The notes beneath the pieces are model-generated. The model was not told the DNA's origin. It worked only from the letters and a program-made list of their open reading frames with translations, and ran no database searches. A stretch of DNA of 64,000 nt from Georgenia thermotolerans (GTDB lineage Bacteria; Actinomycetota; Actinomycetes; Actinomycetales; Actinomycetaceae): positions 1-64,000 of the forward strand of contig NZ_VUKF01000004.1 in the NCBI RefSeq assembly GCF_009193185.1. Direction: 5' to 3'. Both the position numbers and the translations under genes were made by a program. The stretch's first letter is position 1, and every line of letters starts with the position of its first letter. This document shows positions 1 through 7,829 of this stretch, piece after piece.

Positions 1-553
1 CCGCGCGGGCCGCGGTGCGCCGGGCGGGCCCGTCCGGCAGCCGGGAGACGCCCAGGTCCGCGCGCCGCGGCGCCGCGGCCAGGCCCTCGAGGACGAGGGC
101 GGCGGCCGCCGCCGAGGCCTCGAGCTCGGCCAGCGGCCGGCCCCCGGGCGGGCAGCAGCCGCAGTCGAGATGTCCCCAGCCGTCCGGGCCGACGACCCAG
201 GGGGCGAGGCGCACCCAGTCCAGCGCCGCCTCGATGGTGGCGAGGGCGGCGCCGAGCGCGGCGTCGTCCGCCCGCGCGGCCTGGGGCAGGTCGGTGTAGA
301 CCACGGCCGCGACGTCGCGGGCGCCGTCGCGCCGCATGGCGTCGGCGATGGTGGCGGCGACGGCCGGGCCGGCGTGGGGATGGGCGAGGTGGGCGATGTC
401 GGCCCGCGCGATCAGGCCGGTCTCACCGCGCCCGGCGGCGTTGGGGGTCAGGCCGAGAAGCACGACCGAGCGCTCGGGGTGGAAGCCGAGCCGGTAGGGC
501 ACGTAGGCGATGAGGTCACGCGGCTCGCGCAGGCGGATCCTGGTCTTGTCCAT
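1..553 (-). CDS. DUF4192 family protein (partial, 3' end outside window)
   Basis: The minus-strand frame opens with ATG at 553 (MDKTRIRLREPRDLIAYVPY) and stays open to the window edge, about 184 codons. The opening 'R-x-P-x-D-L-I-A-Y-V-P-Y-x-L-G-F-x-P-E-x-S-V-V-L' and the following hydrophobic strand (VVLLGL) are typical of actinobacterial DUF4192 proteins, whose function is unknown. A CGCC motif lies near residue 131. It is divergent from the prenyl synthase gene with 97 bases between starts. The family assignment is confident; no function can be given. Confidence 0.8.
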   Translation of the reverse strand, partial: MDKTRIRLREPRDLIAYVPYRLGFHPERSVVLLGLTPNAAGRGETGLIARADIAHLAHPHAGPAVAATIADAMRRDGARDVAAVVYTDLPQAARADDAALGAALATIEAALDWVRLAPWVVGPDGWGHLDCGCCPPGGRPLAELEASAAAAALVLEGLAAAPRRADLGVSRLPDGPARRTAARA

Positions 554-638
554 GTCTCATCGCACCGCGTCCGTCCCGCCGCCCGCTGGCGGCCTGTGGA
601 CAGGCCTCGCGGATTCTGGCCCCGCGGTGCCGCGCCCG

Positions 639-644
639 TAGGCT
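639..644 (+). promoter_or_regulatory. -10 box (TAGGCT), leaderless type
   Basis: TAGGCT ends six bases before the ATG at 651, so transcription should begin at or next to the start codon. No ribosome binding site precedes the ATG. No clear -35 box is seen. Confidence 0.6.
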
Positions 645-650
645 CGTGCC

Positions 651-1742
651 ATGCCTGCCTCCCCCGCCGACGTCCGCGACCGCGTCTCCGAGCGGGTGGT
701 CGCCGCCCTGGACGAGCACACCGCCCACTTCGCCGAGGCCGGCGCCCCGCTGCTCGACTTCCTGGCCCCGGCGCGCAGCCTGCTGGGCGGGGGCAAGCGG
801 CTCCGCGCGCAGCTGTGCGCGGCGGGGTGGCTGGCGGCCGGGGGCGCCGCGGACGCCACCGCCCTGCGGCCCGTCGTGCTGGCCGGGTCCGCGATCGAGC
901 TGTTCCAGGCCACCGCCCTCGTGCACGACGACGTCATCGACGGCTCCCTGACCCGCCGCGGCCTGCCGGCGGCCCACCGCACCTTCGCCGCCGAGCACGC
1001 CGCCCAGGACTGGCTCGGCAGCCCCGACGACTACGGCCAGGCCGCGGCCATCGTGCTCGGTGACCTGCTCCTCGCGGTCTCCGCGATGGAGTTCGAGCGG
1101 GCGCGCGCACTGGTCGCCCCCGCGGCGGGTCTGCGGGCCCGGGAGATCTACGACGTCATGACGGCGGAGGTGGCGCTGGGCCAGTACCTCGACATCCGCT
1201 CCCAGGACATGCCCTGGGGCAACGACGCCGACGCCGCGGTCCAGCGGGCGCTGCAGGTGGTCCGCCACAAGTCCGCCCGCTACTCGGTGGAGCACCCCCT
1301 GCTCCTCGGCGCGGCGCTCGGCGGCGCGGACGACACCCTGCTGGCCGCGCTCAGCGCCGTCGGGCTGCCCCTGGGCGAGGCCTTCCAGCTGCGCGACGAC
1401 GAGCTGGGCGTCTTCGGCGACCCGGCGGTGACCGGCAAGCCCGCCGGGGACGACCTGCGGGAGGGCAAGCGGACCGTGCTGCTGGCCATGACGATGGGCC
1501 GCGCCGACCACGCCGAGCGGGAGCGGCTGCGCGCCCGGGTGGGCCGGCCGGACCTCACGGCGGCGGAGGTGGCGGAGTTCCAGCAGGTCATGCGCGCCAC
1601 CGGCGCCCTCGACGCGCACGAGGCGCTCATCGCCCAGCGGCGCGAGGCGGGGATCGCCGCCCTGCACGCCGCCGCGCTCCCGGCCGCCGCGACCGCCCGG
1701 CTCGAGGAGCTCGCCGACGCGCTGACGACGCGCGCCGCCTGA
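651..1742 (+). CDS. polyprenyl diphosphate synthase (IdsA-type)
   Basis: A 363-residue trans-isoprenyl diphosphate synthase, condensing isopentenyl diphosphate with allylic diphosphates to give geranylgeranyl-type or longer chains for menaquinone, carotenoids or lipid carriers. The substrate-binding GGGKRLR lies at about residue 46. The first aspartate-rich motif DDVID is at 93-97 and the second, FQLRDDELG, at about 245-253; the DDxxG form of the second motif is usual for actinobacterial IdsA proteins. The start is set by the ATG at 651 just after a -10 box. It corresponds by position to M. tuberculosis idsA2 (Rv2173), which also lies near the Rv2175c/pknL pair. Chain length cannot be read from the sequence. 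Confidence 0.9.
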   Translation: MPASPADVRDRVSERVVAALDEHTAHFAEAGAPLLDFLAPARSLLGGGKRLRAQLCAAGWLAAGGAADATALRPVVLAGSAIELFQATALVHDDVIDGSLTRRGLPAAHRTFAAEHAAQDWLGSPDDYGQAAAIVLGDLLLAVSAMEFERARALVAPAAGLRAREIYDVMTAEVALGQYLDIRSQDMPWGNDADAAVQRALQVVRHKSARYSVEHPLLLGAALGGADDTLLAALSAVGLPLGEAFQLRDDELGVFGDPAVTGKPAGDDLREGKRTVLLAMTMGRADHAERERLRARVGRPDLTAAEVAEFQQVMRATGALDAHEALIAQRREAGIAALHAAALPAAATARLEELADALTTRAA

Positions 1743-1771
1743 CGCACCACGGCGGCGGGAGCGCCGGCTTC

Positions 1772-1816
1772 CTCAGAACGCCGGCGAGTGCGCCTGCTCG
1801 CTCAGAACGCCAGCGA
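1772..1816. repeat. 3'-end echo of the Rv2175c-like gene
   Basis: CTCAGAACGCCGGCGA at 1772-1787 recurs as CTCAGAACGCCAGCGA at 1801-1816 (15/16 identical, 29-base period). The second copy holds the gene's last codons and stop; the first lies just downstream and also carries the complement of TGA. Confidence 0.7.
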
Positions 1817-2173
1817 CAGCGCCGCCCGGCGCACCGCGTGGGTGTTGCCCTCGCGCAGGGCGTGGATCGGCGTCGTGCCGAGCTCGTCGTTGGGCGCGTA
1901 GAGCCAGCGCAGCGACTCGACGTCGTCGTACCCGGAGTCGGCGAGGAGCGTGAGGGTGCCCTGCAGGGACGCGAGCACCGCCGGGCGGTCGCCCTCGCCG
2001 GACCGGACGAGCAGCTCCGCCGGTATCGAGGCGGCCGCGTTGGGACCGTGCGGGACGGCGAGCAGGCGCCGCTCCTTGAGCATGGCTCGCACGTCGCGCT
2101 GGCGGAGGCCGAGCAGCTCGGCGACCTCCGGCACCGAGTACCAGGCCGCGGGCTCGTGAGGGGCAGCAGACAT
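1802..2173 (-). CDS. Rv2175c-like winged-helix DNA-binding protein
   Basis: A 123-residue protein with an N-terminal helix-turn-helix (residues about 12-45, EVAELLGLRQRDVRAMLKER) followed by a small C-terminal DNA-binding-like domain ending 'ALREGNTHAVRRAALSLAF'. It matches the Rv2175c family; in M. tuberculosis Rv2175c is a substrate of the kinase PknL and phosphorylation lowers its DNA binding. Here it lies 1.5 kb from pknL, separated by a divergent LysM gene. The start ATG at 2173 lies six bases from a TAGGCT -10 box. The phospho-acceptor threonine cannot be assigned from one sequence. Confidence 0.85.
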   Translation of the reverse strand: MSAAPHEPAAWYSVPEVAELLGLRQRDVRAMLKERRLLAVPHGPNAAASIPAELLVRSGEGDRPAVLASLQGTLTLLADSGYDDVESLRWLYAPNDELGTTPIHALREGNTHAVRRAALSLAF

Positions 2174-2179
2174 CTGTCC

Positions 2180-2185
2180 AGCCTA
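2180..2185 (-). promoter_or_regulatory. -10 box (TAGGCT), leaderless type
   Basis: Read on the minus strand, TAGGCT is followed by GGACAG and then the ATG at 2173, with no ribosome binding site between. Confidence 0.6.
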
Positions 2186-2207
2186 AGACGTTGCGCCGCT
2201 GAACCGG

Positions 2208-2236
2208 TTGTCGCGGGCCACTGGTGTCGCTACCGT
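2208..2236 (+). promoter_or_regulatory. promoter of the LysM-transglycosylase gene
   Basis: TTGTCG (2208-2213) and TACCGT (2231-2236) are 17 bases apart, a good sigma-A-like pair. It predicts an 80-90 base leader before the ATG at 2326. Confidence 0.5.
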
Positions 2237-2325
2237 CACTTCCGCCACACCAGCAACATCGCCCGTACCGCCCGTCCAGGCTGGGCCGCGCGCCGGCTCC
2301 GTCCCGCACGTCCCATGGAGGCTCG

Positions 2326-3582
2326 ATGTCGAAGGCCGAGAGAACCCGCAAGGCCCCCGCCCGGGCGAGCCGCGCAGGCATGGGCCTGGCCCTCGCCGCC
2401 GCCACGGCCGTCGGCGTCGCCGTGCCGGCCGGGCACGCGCACGCCGCACCCGCGCCCGCCCCGTTGCACCGCGGCGCGGCACTGCCCACGACCGGCCCCG
2501 GGGCGCTCGCACGGGCCACCGCCCCGGCCGCCGGTCTCCCGGCGGCCCTCGGGACGAGCCTGCCCGCCGCGGCTCCGCAGATGACCTACCAGGTCCGCCC
2601 CGGCGACACCGTGACGCACATCGCGCGGCGCACCGGCACGTCGGTGGCCGCGATCGTCGCCGCCAACGGCCTCGACGCCACGGCGCGCATCCGCGCCGGC
2701 CAGATGCTGCGGATCCCCTCCGCGGCGTCGTCGACGGGCACCCCCGCGGGCGCCACGGCCGGCACCCACCGGGTCGCCGCCGGGGAGACCGCGTCCGGCG
2801 TGGCCAAGCGCTACGGCACCACGGTGGCCGCGCTGATCCAGGCCAACGGCCTCGACCGGCGCGGCCTCATCTACATCGGCCAGACCCTGCAGATCCCCGG
2901 TGGCGCGGCGTCCGCCGCCACGCCCGCCACGTCCTCGGGCAGCTACCGGGTGCGCGCCGGGGACACCGTCACCGCCCTGGCCCGGAGCTGGGGCACCACC
3001 GTGGGCGCCGTCGTCGCAGCCAACGGGCTGGGTGCCGACGGGCGCATCTACGCGGGGCAGACGCTGAAGGTCCCGGGCGGCGCCGCCCCCAGCGCGCGGC
3101 TGGTGGGGAGCACGTTCGCCGGGCGCACCTACCCGGACGCGACCGTGAACGCCGCGAACGCCAACAAGGCGGCGCTCCTGGCGCGCGGGGTGCCCTCGCG
3201 GGCCACGATGCAGGCGACCGTGGCCCAGGTGGCGCGGGCCATGGGGGTCGACCCCGCCCTGGCCCAGGCGCACGCCTTCCAGGAGTCCGGCTTCAACCAC
3301 ACCGCGGTCTCCCCCGCCAACGCGGTCGGGACGATGCAGGTCATCCCCTCCGCCGGCGCCTGGGCCTCCCAGCTGGTCGGTCGCCCGCTCGACCTGCTCG
3401 ACCCCTACGACAACGTCGTCGCCGGGGTGGCGATCATCCGCCAGCTCGGGCGGATCAGCCCGGACACGGATGCGGCGATCGCCGGCTACTACCAGGGCGC
3501 GGCGTCGGTGAAGCGCAACGGGATGTACCCCGACACCCAGCGTTACGTCGCGGCGGTGCGCGCCCACATGGCCCGGTTCTGA
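2326..3582 (+). CDS. LysM-repeat lytic transglycosylase, secreted
   Basis: A 418-residue exported cell-wall enzyme. A signal peptide covers residues 1-41 (basic start, then a hydrophobic stretch to AHA). Three LysM peptidoglycan-binding repeats follow at about 87-130, 147-190 and 206-249, each beginning [TS]Y/HxVxxG[DE]T. The C-terminal domain (about 300-418) is a goose-lysozyme-like SLT fold with catalytic Glu320 in QESGF and the GTMQVIPS segment. ATG at 2326 is preferred over an upstream in-frame ATG at 2224 because GGAG lies just ahead and the signal peptide then starts properly. It sits between Rv2175c and pknL, suggesting wall cleavage linked to the PASTA kinase. Confidence 0.88.
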   Translation: MSKAERTRKAPARASRAGMGLALAAATAVGVAVPAGHAHAAPAPAPLHRGAALPTTGPGALARATAPAAGLPAALGTSLPAAAPQMTYQVRPGDTVTHIARRTGTSVAAIVAANGLDATARIRAGQMLRIPSAASSTGTPAGATAGTHRVAAGETASGVAKRYGTTVAALIQANGLDRRGLIYIGQTLQIPGGAASAATPATSSGSYRVRAGDTVTALARSWGTTVGAVVAANGLGADGRIYAGQTLKVPGGAAPSARLVGSTFAGRTYPDATVNAANANKAALLARGVPSRATMQATVAQVARAMGVDPALAQAHAFQESGFNHTAVSPANAVGTMQVIPSAGAWASQLVGRPLDLLDPYDNVVAGVAIIRQLGRISPDTDAAIAGYYQGAASVKRNGMYPDTQRYVAAVRAHMARF

Positions 3583-3685
3583 CGGCCGCCGGGGCACCCC
3601 GCGGCGGCCGGTCGCGGCGCCGATGCCCCCGGCGCCTGTTGGCAACGACACGGCCCGGCGCCGGAGATCGCCCGACCCGGCCAAG

Positions 3686-3691
3686 TAGGCT
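3686..3691 (+). promoter_or_regulatory. -10 box (TAGGCT), leaderless type
   Basis: TAGGCT is followed by six bases and the GTG start of pknL at 3698. Confidence 0.6.
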
Positions 3692-3697
3692 TCGCCT

Positions 3698-5605
3698 GTG
3701 GATACCACCGCCCTCGATCCGATGATCGGCCAGCTGGTCGACGACCGGTACGAGGTGACCGCACGCATCGCCCGCGGTGGCATGGCGACCGTCTACCGCG
3801 CGGTGGACCGCCGGCTGGAGCGGACCGTGGCGGTGAAGGTCATGCACCCCCACCTGGCCGAGAGCCCCGACTTCGTGGCCCGCTTCCGCCGCGAGGCCCG
3901 CGCCGCGGCCCGGCTGAGCCACCCCGGCGTCGTGGCCGTGCACGACCAGGGCCTGGCGGGCGAGGCCAGCTACCTGACGATGGAGTACGTCGACGGCCCC
4001 AACCTGCGCACCGTGCTGCGCGAGCGGGGCCCGCTGCCGCTGGGCGAGGCGCTCCGCCTCGTCGAGCAGGTCCTCGACGCCCTGGCCAGCGCCCACCGCG
4101 CGGGGCTCGTGCACCGCGACATCAAGCCCGAGAACGTCCTGCTCACCCCGGAGGGCCGCGCCAAGGTGGCCGACTTCGGCCTGGCGCGGGCCGTGACCGA
4201 GGCGACGGCGGCCACCACCGGCACCGTGCTGGGCACCGTCGCCTACCTCGCCCCCGAGATCGTCACCGACGGGCGCGCGGACCTGCGTGCCGACGTCTAC
4301 GCCGTCGGCGTGCTGCTCTACGAGCTCATCACGGGGACCCAGCCCTTCACCGGCGAGGCCCCCATCCAGGTGGCCTTCCAGCACGTCAACTCGGCCGTGC
4401 CCGCCCCGTCGACGGCGGTGCCCTGGCTGCCGGTCGAGGTCGACGAGCTGGTCGCCGCGCTGACCGCGCGCGACGCCGACGAGCGCCCGCAGGACGCCGG
4501 CGCCGCGCTGGCGCTCGCGCGCCGCACGCTCGACGCGCTCGACCCCGCCGTCCTCGCCCGCCGGGCGGACGCCCCGGCCGGCGCGCCGGCCTCCGCCGAC
4601 CCCGACGCCACCCGCGCCACCGAGGTGCGCCCCGGACACGGCACGGTCGCCCTGCCGATCGGTGCGATCGGCCCCGCTCCGGAGCCCACCGCGGCGCCGG
4701 AGCGCCGGCGCCGGCGCGCGTGGCCGCGCCTGCTCGTCGCGCTGCTGGTCCTGCTCCTCGCCGCCGGCGCCGGGGCGCTGTGGTGGTTCCAGGTCGGGCC
4801 CGGGGCCACCGTGCCCGCCCCCGACGTCGTCGGCCGCAGCGAGGACCAGGCGGTCGCCGCGATCAAGGACGCCGAGCTCGTCCCGGTCGTGGCCCGCACG
4901 CACCACGACACCGTTCCCGAGGGGCAGGTCATCAGCACCGACCCCCGCGCCGGCGACCAGGTGCGCAAGGGCGGCGAGGTGAACATCTCGGTGTCCGAGG
5001 GCATCCTCACCCTCGAGGTGCCCGAGGTCGCCGGCAAGTCCCAGGCCGACGCCCAGGCCGCGCTCGACAAGGCCGGGCTGCCGCTCGGCGAGGTACGCGA
5101 GGAGTACCACGACACCGTCGCCAAGGGCACCGTCATCTCCTCCTCCCCCGGCGCCGGCGAGGTGGTGCCGCACACCACCGCGGTCGACCTCGTCGTCTCC
5201 GCCGGGCGCCAGCCCGTCGACCTGCCCGACGTCACCGGCAGTACCCGCGACGAGGCCGCGGCCGCCCTCGAGGGCGCCGGCCTGACGGTCGGGGACGTCA
5301 CCGAGCAGTTCTCCGACAGCGTCCCCGCGGGCACGGTCATCAGCCAGGCGCCGACGGCAGGCAGCGCCCAGCTCTACCGCGGCGACGCCGTCGCCCTGGT
5401 GGTCTCCAAGGGGCCCGAGCTCTTCGCGGTCCCCGACGTCGTCGGCCAGCAGGTGCGCGAGGCCCGGTCAGCGCTCGAGGGCGCCGGGTTCACGGTCGAG
5501 GTCCACGAGGTGCTCGGTGGCTTCTTCGGCACGGTCCGGGCGCAGGACCCGGCCGCCGGGACCATGCTCCCCCGCGGAGGGCTCGTCAAGCTCACCGTCG
5601 TGTAG
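3698..5605 (+). CDS. pknL: PASTA-domain Ser/Thr protein kinase (PknL/PknB type)
   Basis: A 635-residue receptor kinase. The cytoplasmic kinase domain (about 18-275) has the glycine loop IARGGMATVYRA, ATP-binding Lys47, HRD Asp141 (HRDIKPEN), DFG Asp159 and a threonine-rich activation loop ending in APE. A proline/alanine linker leads to one membrane helix (about 341-364). Four extracellular PASTA repeats follow (about 370-434, 437-502, 504-570 and 572-635), the kind that bind muropeptides. The GTG start is fixed by the -10 box six bases upstream. The neighbours Rv2175c and AroG match the pknL locus of M. tuberculosis (Rv2176), although that kinase, as I recall, lacks or has fewer PASTA repeats, so a PknB-like role is also possible. 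Confidence 0.9.
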   Translation: MDTTALDPMIGQLVDDRYEVTARIARGGMATVYRAVDRRLERTVAVKVMHPHLAESPDFVARFRREARAAARLSHPGVVAVHDQGLAGEASYLTMEYVDGPNLRTVLRERGPLPLGEALRLVEQVLDALASAHRAGLVHRDIKPENVLLTPEGRAKVADFGLARAVTEATAATTGTVLGTVAYLAPEIVTDGRADLRADVYAVGVLLYELITGTQPFTGEAPIQVAFQHVNSAVPAPSTAVPWLPVEVDELVAALTARDADERPQDAGAALALARRTLDALDPAVLARRADAPAGAPASADPDATRATEVRPGHGTVALPIGAIGPAPEPTAAPERRRRRAWPRLLVALLVLLLAAGAGALWWFQVGPGATVPAPDVVGRSEDQAVAAIKDAELVPVVARTHHDTVPEGQVISTDPRAGDQVRKGGEVNISVSEGILTLEVPEVAGKSQADAQAALDKAGLPLGEVREEYHDTVAKGTVISSSPGAGEVVPHTTAVDLVVSAGRQPVDLPDVTGSTRDEAAAALEGAGLTVGDVTEQFSDSVPAGTVISQAPTAGSAQLYRGDAVALVVSKGPELFAVPDVVGQQVREARSALEGAGFTVEVHEVLGGFFGTVRAQDPAAGTMLPRGGLVKLTVV

Positions 5606-5621
5606 GCCCTGACCGGTTCAC

Positions 5622-5729
5622 GGTCCCGGTGGCGAGGCCGGTCCCGGTGGCGAGGCCGGTCCCGGTGGCGAGGCCGGTCCCGGTGGCGAGGCCGGTCCCG
5701 GTGGCGAGGCCGGTCCCGGTGGCGAGGCC
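5622..5729. repeat. six perfect 18-bp tandem repeats
   Basis: GGTCCCGGTGGCGAGGCC occurs six times head to tail without a mismatch, 17 bases after the pknL stop and 28 bases before the stop of the converging oxidoreductase gene. The unit is not a palindrome and no gene reads through it convincingly. Confidence 0.95.
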
Positions 5730-5757
5730 GGCGCCGTGACGTGAGCCGGCGGCGGCG

Positions 5758-6360
5758 TCACTCCTGGTAGGAGTAGCGCTCCTCGCGCCAGGCGTCGCCG
5801 CGCAGGTGGTAGCCCCGCTCCTCCCAGAACCCGCGCTCAACCTCGGTGAGGTAGTTCCACCCCCGCAGCCACTTCGGGCCCTTCCAGGAGTACAGGTGCG
5901 GGACGATCAGGCGCAGCGGCCCGCCGCGCTCGTCGCTCAGCTCGGCGCCGTCGCGGTGGGTGGCCAGCAGCGTGCGGGCCGAGACGAGGTCCTCCAGGCG
6001 CACCGTGGCGCTGTAGCCGTACTCGGCGAACACGAGGACGTGCTCGACGTCGGGGCGCGGGGGCGCGAGCTCGACGACGTCGCGGGCGAGGATCCCCGAC
6101 CACCGCTCGTCCACCGACGACCAGCCGGTGGCGCAGTGCAGGTCGGCGACCACCTCGTGCCGCGGCAGGGCGGTGACCTCCGCGAAGGTGAAGACCTGCT
6201 CGGCGCCGTCCTCGCTGGCCCCGCCCACCGTGAAGCGCCACCGCTCGGGCCGCCGCCGCGGCACCGGCCCGTAGTGCATCACCGGGGCGGGCGACACGGG
6301 CCGCTGCCCCGGCGGCAGGTGCCGGTCGGCGGGCAGGGACGTGACGTCGTCGTCGCGCAC
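5758..6360 (-). CDS. sulfite oxidase-like molybdopterin oxidoreductase
   Basis: A 200-residue protein of the SUOX/MsrP-like molybdopterin family, short and without a signal peptide, so probably cytoplasmic. The likely molybdenum ligand is the Cys in LHCATGWSSVD (about residue 80). The C-terminal PHLYSWKGPKWLRG segment is typical of the family's pterin-binding part. The substrate is unknown. The GTG start lies 6 bases after the aroG stop region but the genes are in reverse order: it follows aroG on the minus strand and could be co-transcribed with it. Confidence 0.85.
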   Translation of the reverse strand: MRDDDVTSLPADRHLPPGQRPVSPAPVMHYGPVPRRRPERWRFTVGGASEDGAEQVFTFAEVTALPRHEVVADLHCATGWSSVDERWSGILARDVVELAPPRPDVEHVLVFAEYGYSATVRLEDLVSARTLLATHRDGAELSDERGGPLRLIVPHLYSWKGPKWLRGWNYLTEVERGFWEERGYHLRGDAWREERYSYQE

Positions 6361-6366
6361 GGCTAC

Positions 6367-7719
6367 CTAGTGGCCGCGGAGCATCTCGGCGACGTCGAAG
6401 GCCATCTCCAGCGACTGCTGGTGGTTGAGCCGCGGGTCCACGAGGGTCTCGTACCGGCTGGCCAGGGCGGCGTCGTCGACCTCCTCGCTGCCGCCGAGCA
6501 CCTCGGTGACGTCGTCGCCGGTCAGCTCGACGTGCAGCCCGCCCGGCACGGTGCCCAGCGCCTGGTGGACCTCGAAGAACCCGCGCACCTCGTCGAGGAT
6601 CGTGGCGAGCTCGCGGGTCTTGTACCCCGACGGGGAGGTGATGGTGTTGCCGTGCATCGGGTCGCACACCCAGGTCACCGGGCGGCCGTCGGCGGTGACC
6701 CGCTCGACCAGGCCCGGCAGCACGTCGCGGATCCTGCCGGCGCCCATGCGGGTGATGAACGTCAGCCGGCCGGGCTCGCCCTCGGGGTTGAGCTTGTCCA
6801 TGAGGGCCAGCGCGTCGTCCCCGCTGGTGGTGGGGCCGAGCTTGACACCGATGGGGTTGCGCACGCGGGAGAGCAGGTCCACGTGGGCGCCGTCGGCCTG
6901 GCGGGTGCGCTCCCCGATCCACAGGAAGTGCGCCGAGGTGTTGTACGGGTCGCCGGTGCGCGAGTCGATCCGGGTGAGGGCGGCCTCGTAGTCGAGCAGC
7001 AGCGCCTCGTGGGAGGAGTAGAAGTCCACCGTCTTGAGGGCCTCGAAGTCCACCCCCGCGGCGTCCATGAACCGCATCGCGCGGTCGATCTCCGCGGCGA
7101 GCACCTCGTAGCGGGCGTAGGCGGGGTTGGACATGAACCCGCGGTTCCAGTCGTGCACCAGCCGCAGGTCGGCGTACCCGCCCTGGGTGAAGGCCCGGAT
7201 GAGGTTGATGGTGGTGGCGGAGTGGTGGTACGCGCGCAGCAGCCGCTCGGGGTCCGGGGTGCGCGAGGCGGCGGTGAAGGCGTGGCCGTTGACCGCGTCG
7301 CCGCGGTAGACCGGCAGCGTCACCCCGTCGCGGGTCTCGAGGTCGCTGCTGCGGGGCTTGGCGTACTGCCCGGCCATCCGGCCCAGCTTGACCACGGGCA
7401 CCGACGCCCCGTAGGTGAGCACGGCGGCCATCTGCAGGATGGTGCGGATCTTGTTGCGGATCCGGTCCGCGGTGGACTCCGCGAAGGTCTCGGCGCAGTC
7501 GCCGCCCTGGAGGACGAACGCCTCGCCGCGGGCCGCGGCGGCCATCTTCTGGCGCAGGCTGTCCGCCTCGCCGGCGAAGACGAGCGGGGGCCACTCGCGC
7601 AGCTCGCTGGTGACGGCCTCCAGCGCGTCGGCGTCGGGCCAGGTCGGCTGGTGCGCCGCCGGCATCGCGCGCCAGTGCTCCAGCCCGGCCAGAACCTCGT
7701 CAGTTGCCTCGATGCTCAC
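6367..7719 (-). CDS. aroG: class II DAHP synthase (3-deoxy-D-arabino-heptulosonate 7-phosphate synthase)
   Basis: A 450-residue enzyme of the plant-like class II family, joining phosphoenolpyruvate and erythrose 4-phosphate in the first step of aromatic amino acid synthesis. Diagnostic motifs are VLQGGDCAETF, KLGRMAGQYAKPRS, a GVKLGPT loop and WVCDPMHGNT. M. tuberculosis AroG (Rv2178c) is about 460 residues and also lies next to pknL. The GTG start at 7719 is placed by a TATCCT -10 box six bases upstream and by the conserved entry 'HWRAMPAAHQPTWPD' soon after. Confidence 0.95.
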   Translation of the reverse strand: MSIEATDEVLAGLEHWRAMPAAHQPTWPDADALEAVTSELREWPPLVFAGEADSLRQKMAAAARGEAFVLQGGDCAETFAESTADRIRNKIRTILQMAAVLTYGASVPVVKLGRMAGQYAKPRSSDLETRDGVTLPVYRGDAVNGHAFTAASRTPDPERLLRAYHHSATTINLIRAFTQGGYADLRLVHDWNRGFMSNPAYARYEVLAAEIDRAMRFMDAAGVDFEALKTVDFYSSHEALLLDYEAALTRIDSRTGDPYNTSAHFLWIGERTRQADGAHVDLLSRVRNPIGVKLGPTTSGDDALALMDKLNPEGEPGRLTFITRMGAGRIRDVLPGLVERVTADGRPVTWVCDPMHGNTITSPSGYKTRELATILDEVRGFFEVHQALGTVPGGLHVELTGDDVTEVLGGSEEVDDAALASRYETLVDPRLNHQQSLEMAFDVAEMLRGH

Positions 7720-7725
7720 CGGGCA

Positions 7726-7731
7726 AGGATA
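7726..7731 (-). promoter_or_regulatory. -10 box (TATCCT), leaderless type
   Basis: On the minus strand TATCCT, then TGCCCG, then the GTG start of aroG at 7719. Confidence 0.65.
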
Positions 7732-7775
7732 GGTCGCCCGCGGGCGTGCCCCGGACCGCGTCCATCCCCCGGGAA

Positions 7776-7812
7776 CGACGGCGCCCCACCCGTCTCGGGT
7801 GGGGCGCCGTCG
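7776..7812. terminator. 16-bp stem hairpin after the phosphofructokinase gene
   Basis: Arms 7776-7791 and 7797-7812 pair perfectly around the loop GTCTC. It lies 18 bases past the stop of the minus-strand kinase gene. Confidence 0.8.
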
Positions 7813-7829
7813 GGCGGGGGCGGGGGGCG

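Noticed and set aside
516-1667. Long antisense frames over the prenyl synthase and many similar long frames across the window
   Set aside because: They mirror real genes on the other strand, give Arg/Pro/Gly-rich text, and lack start signals; usual for DNA this GC-rich.
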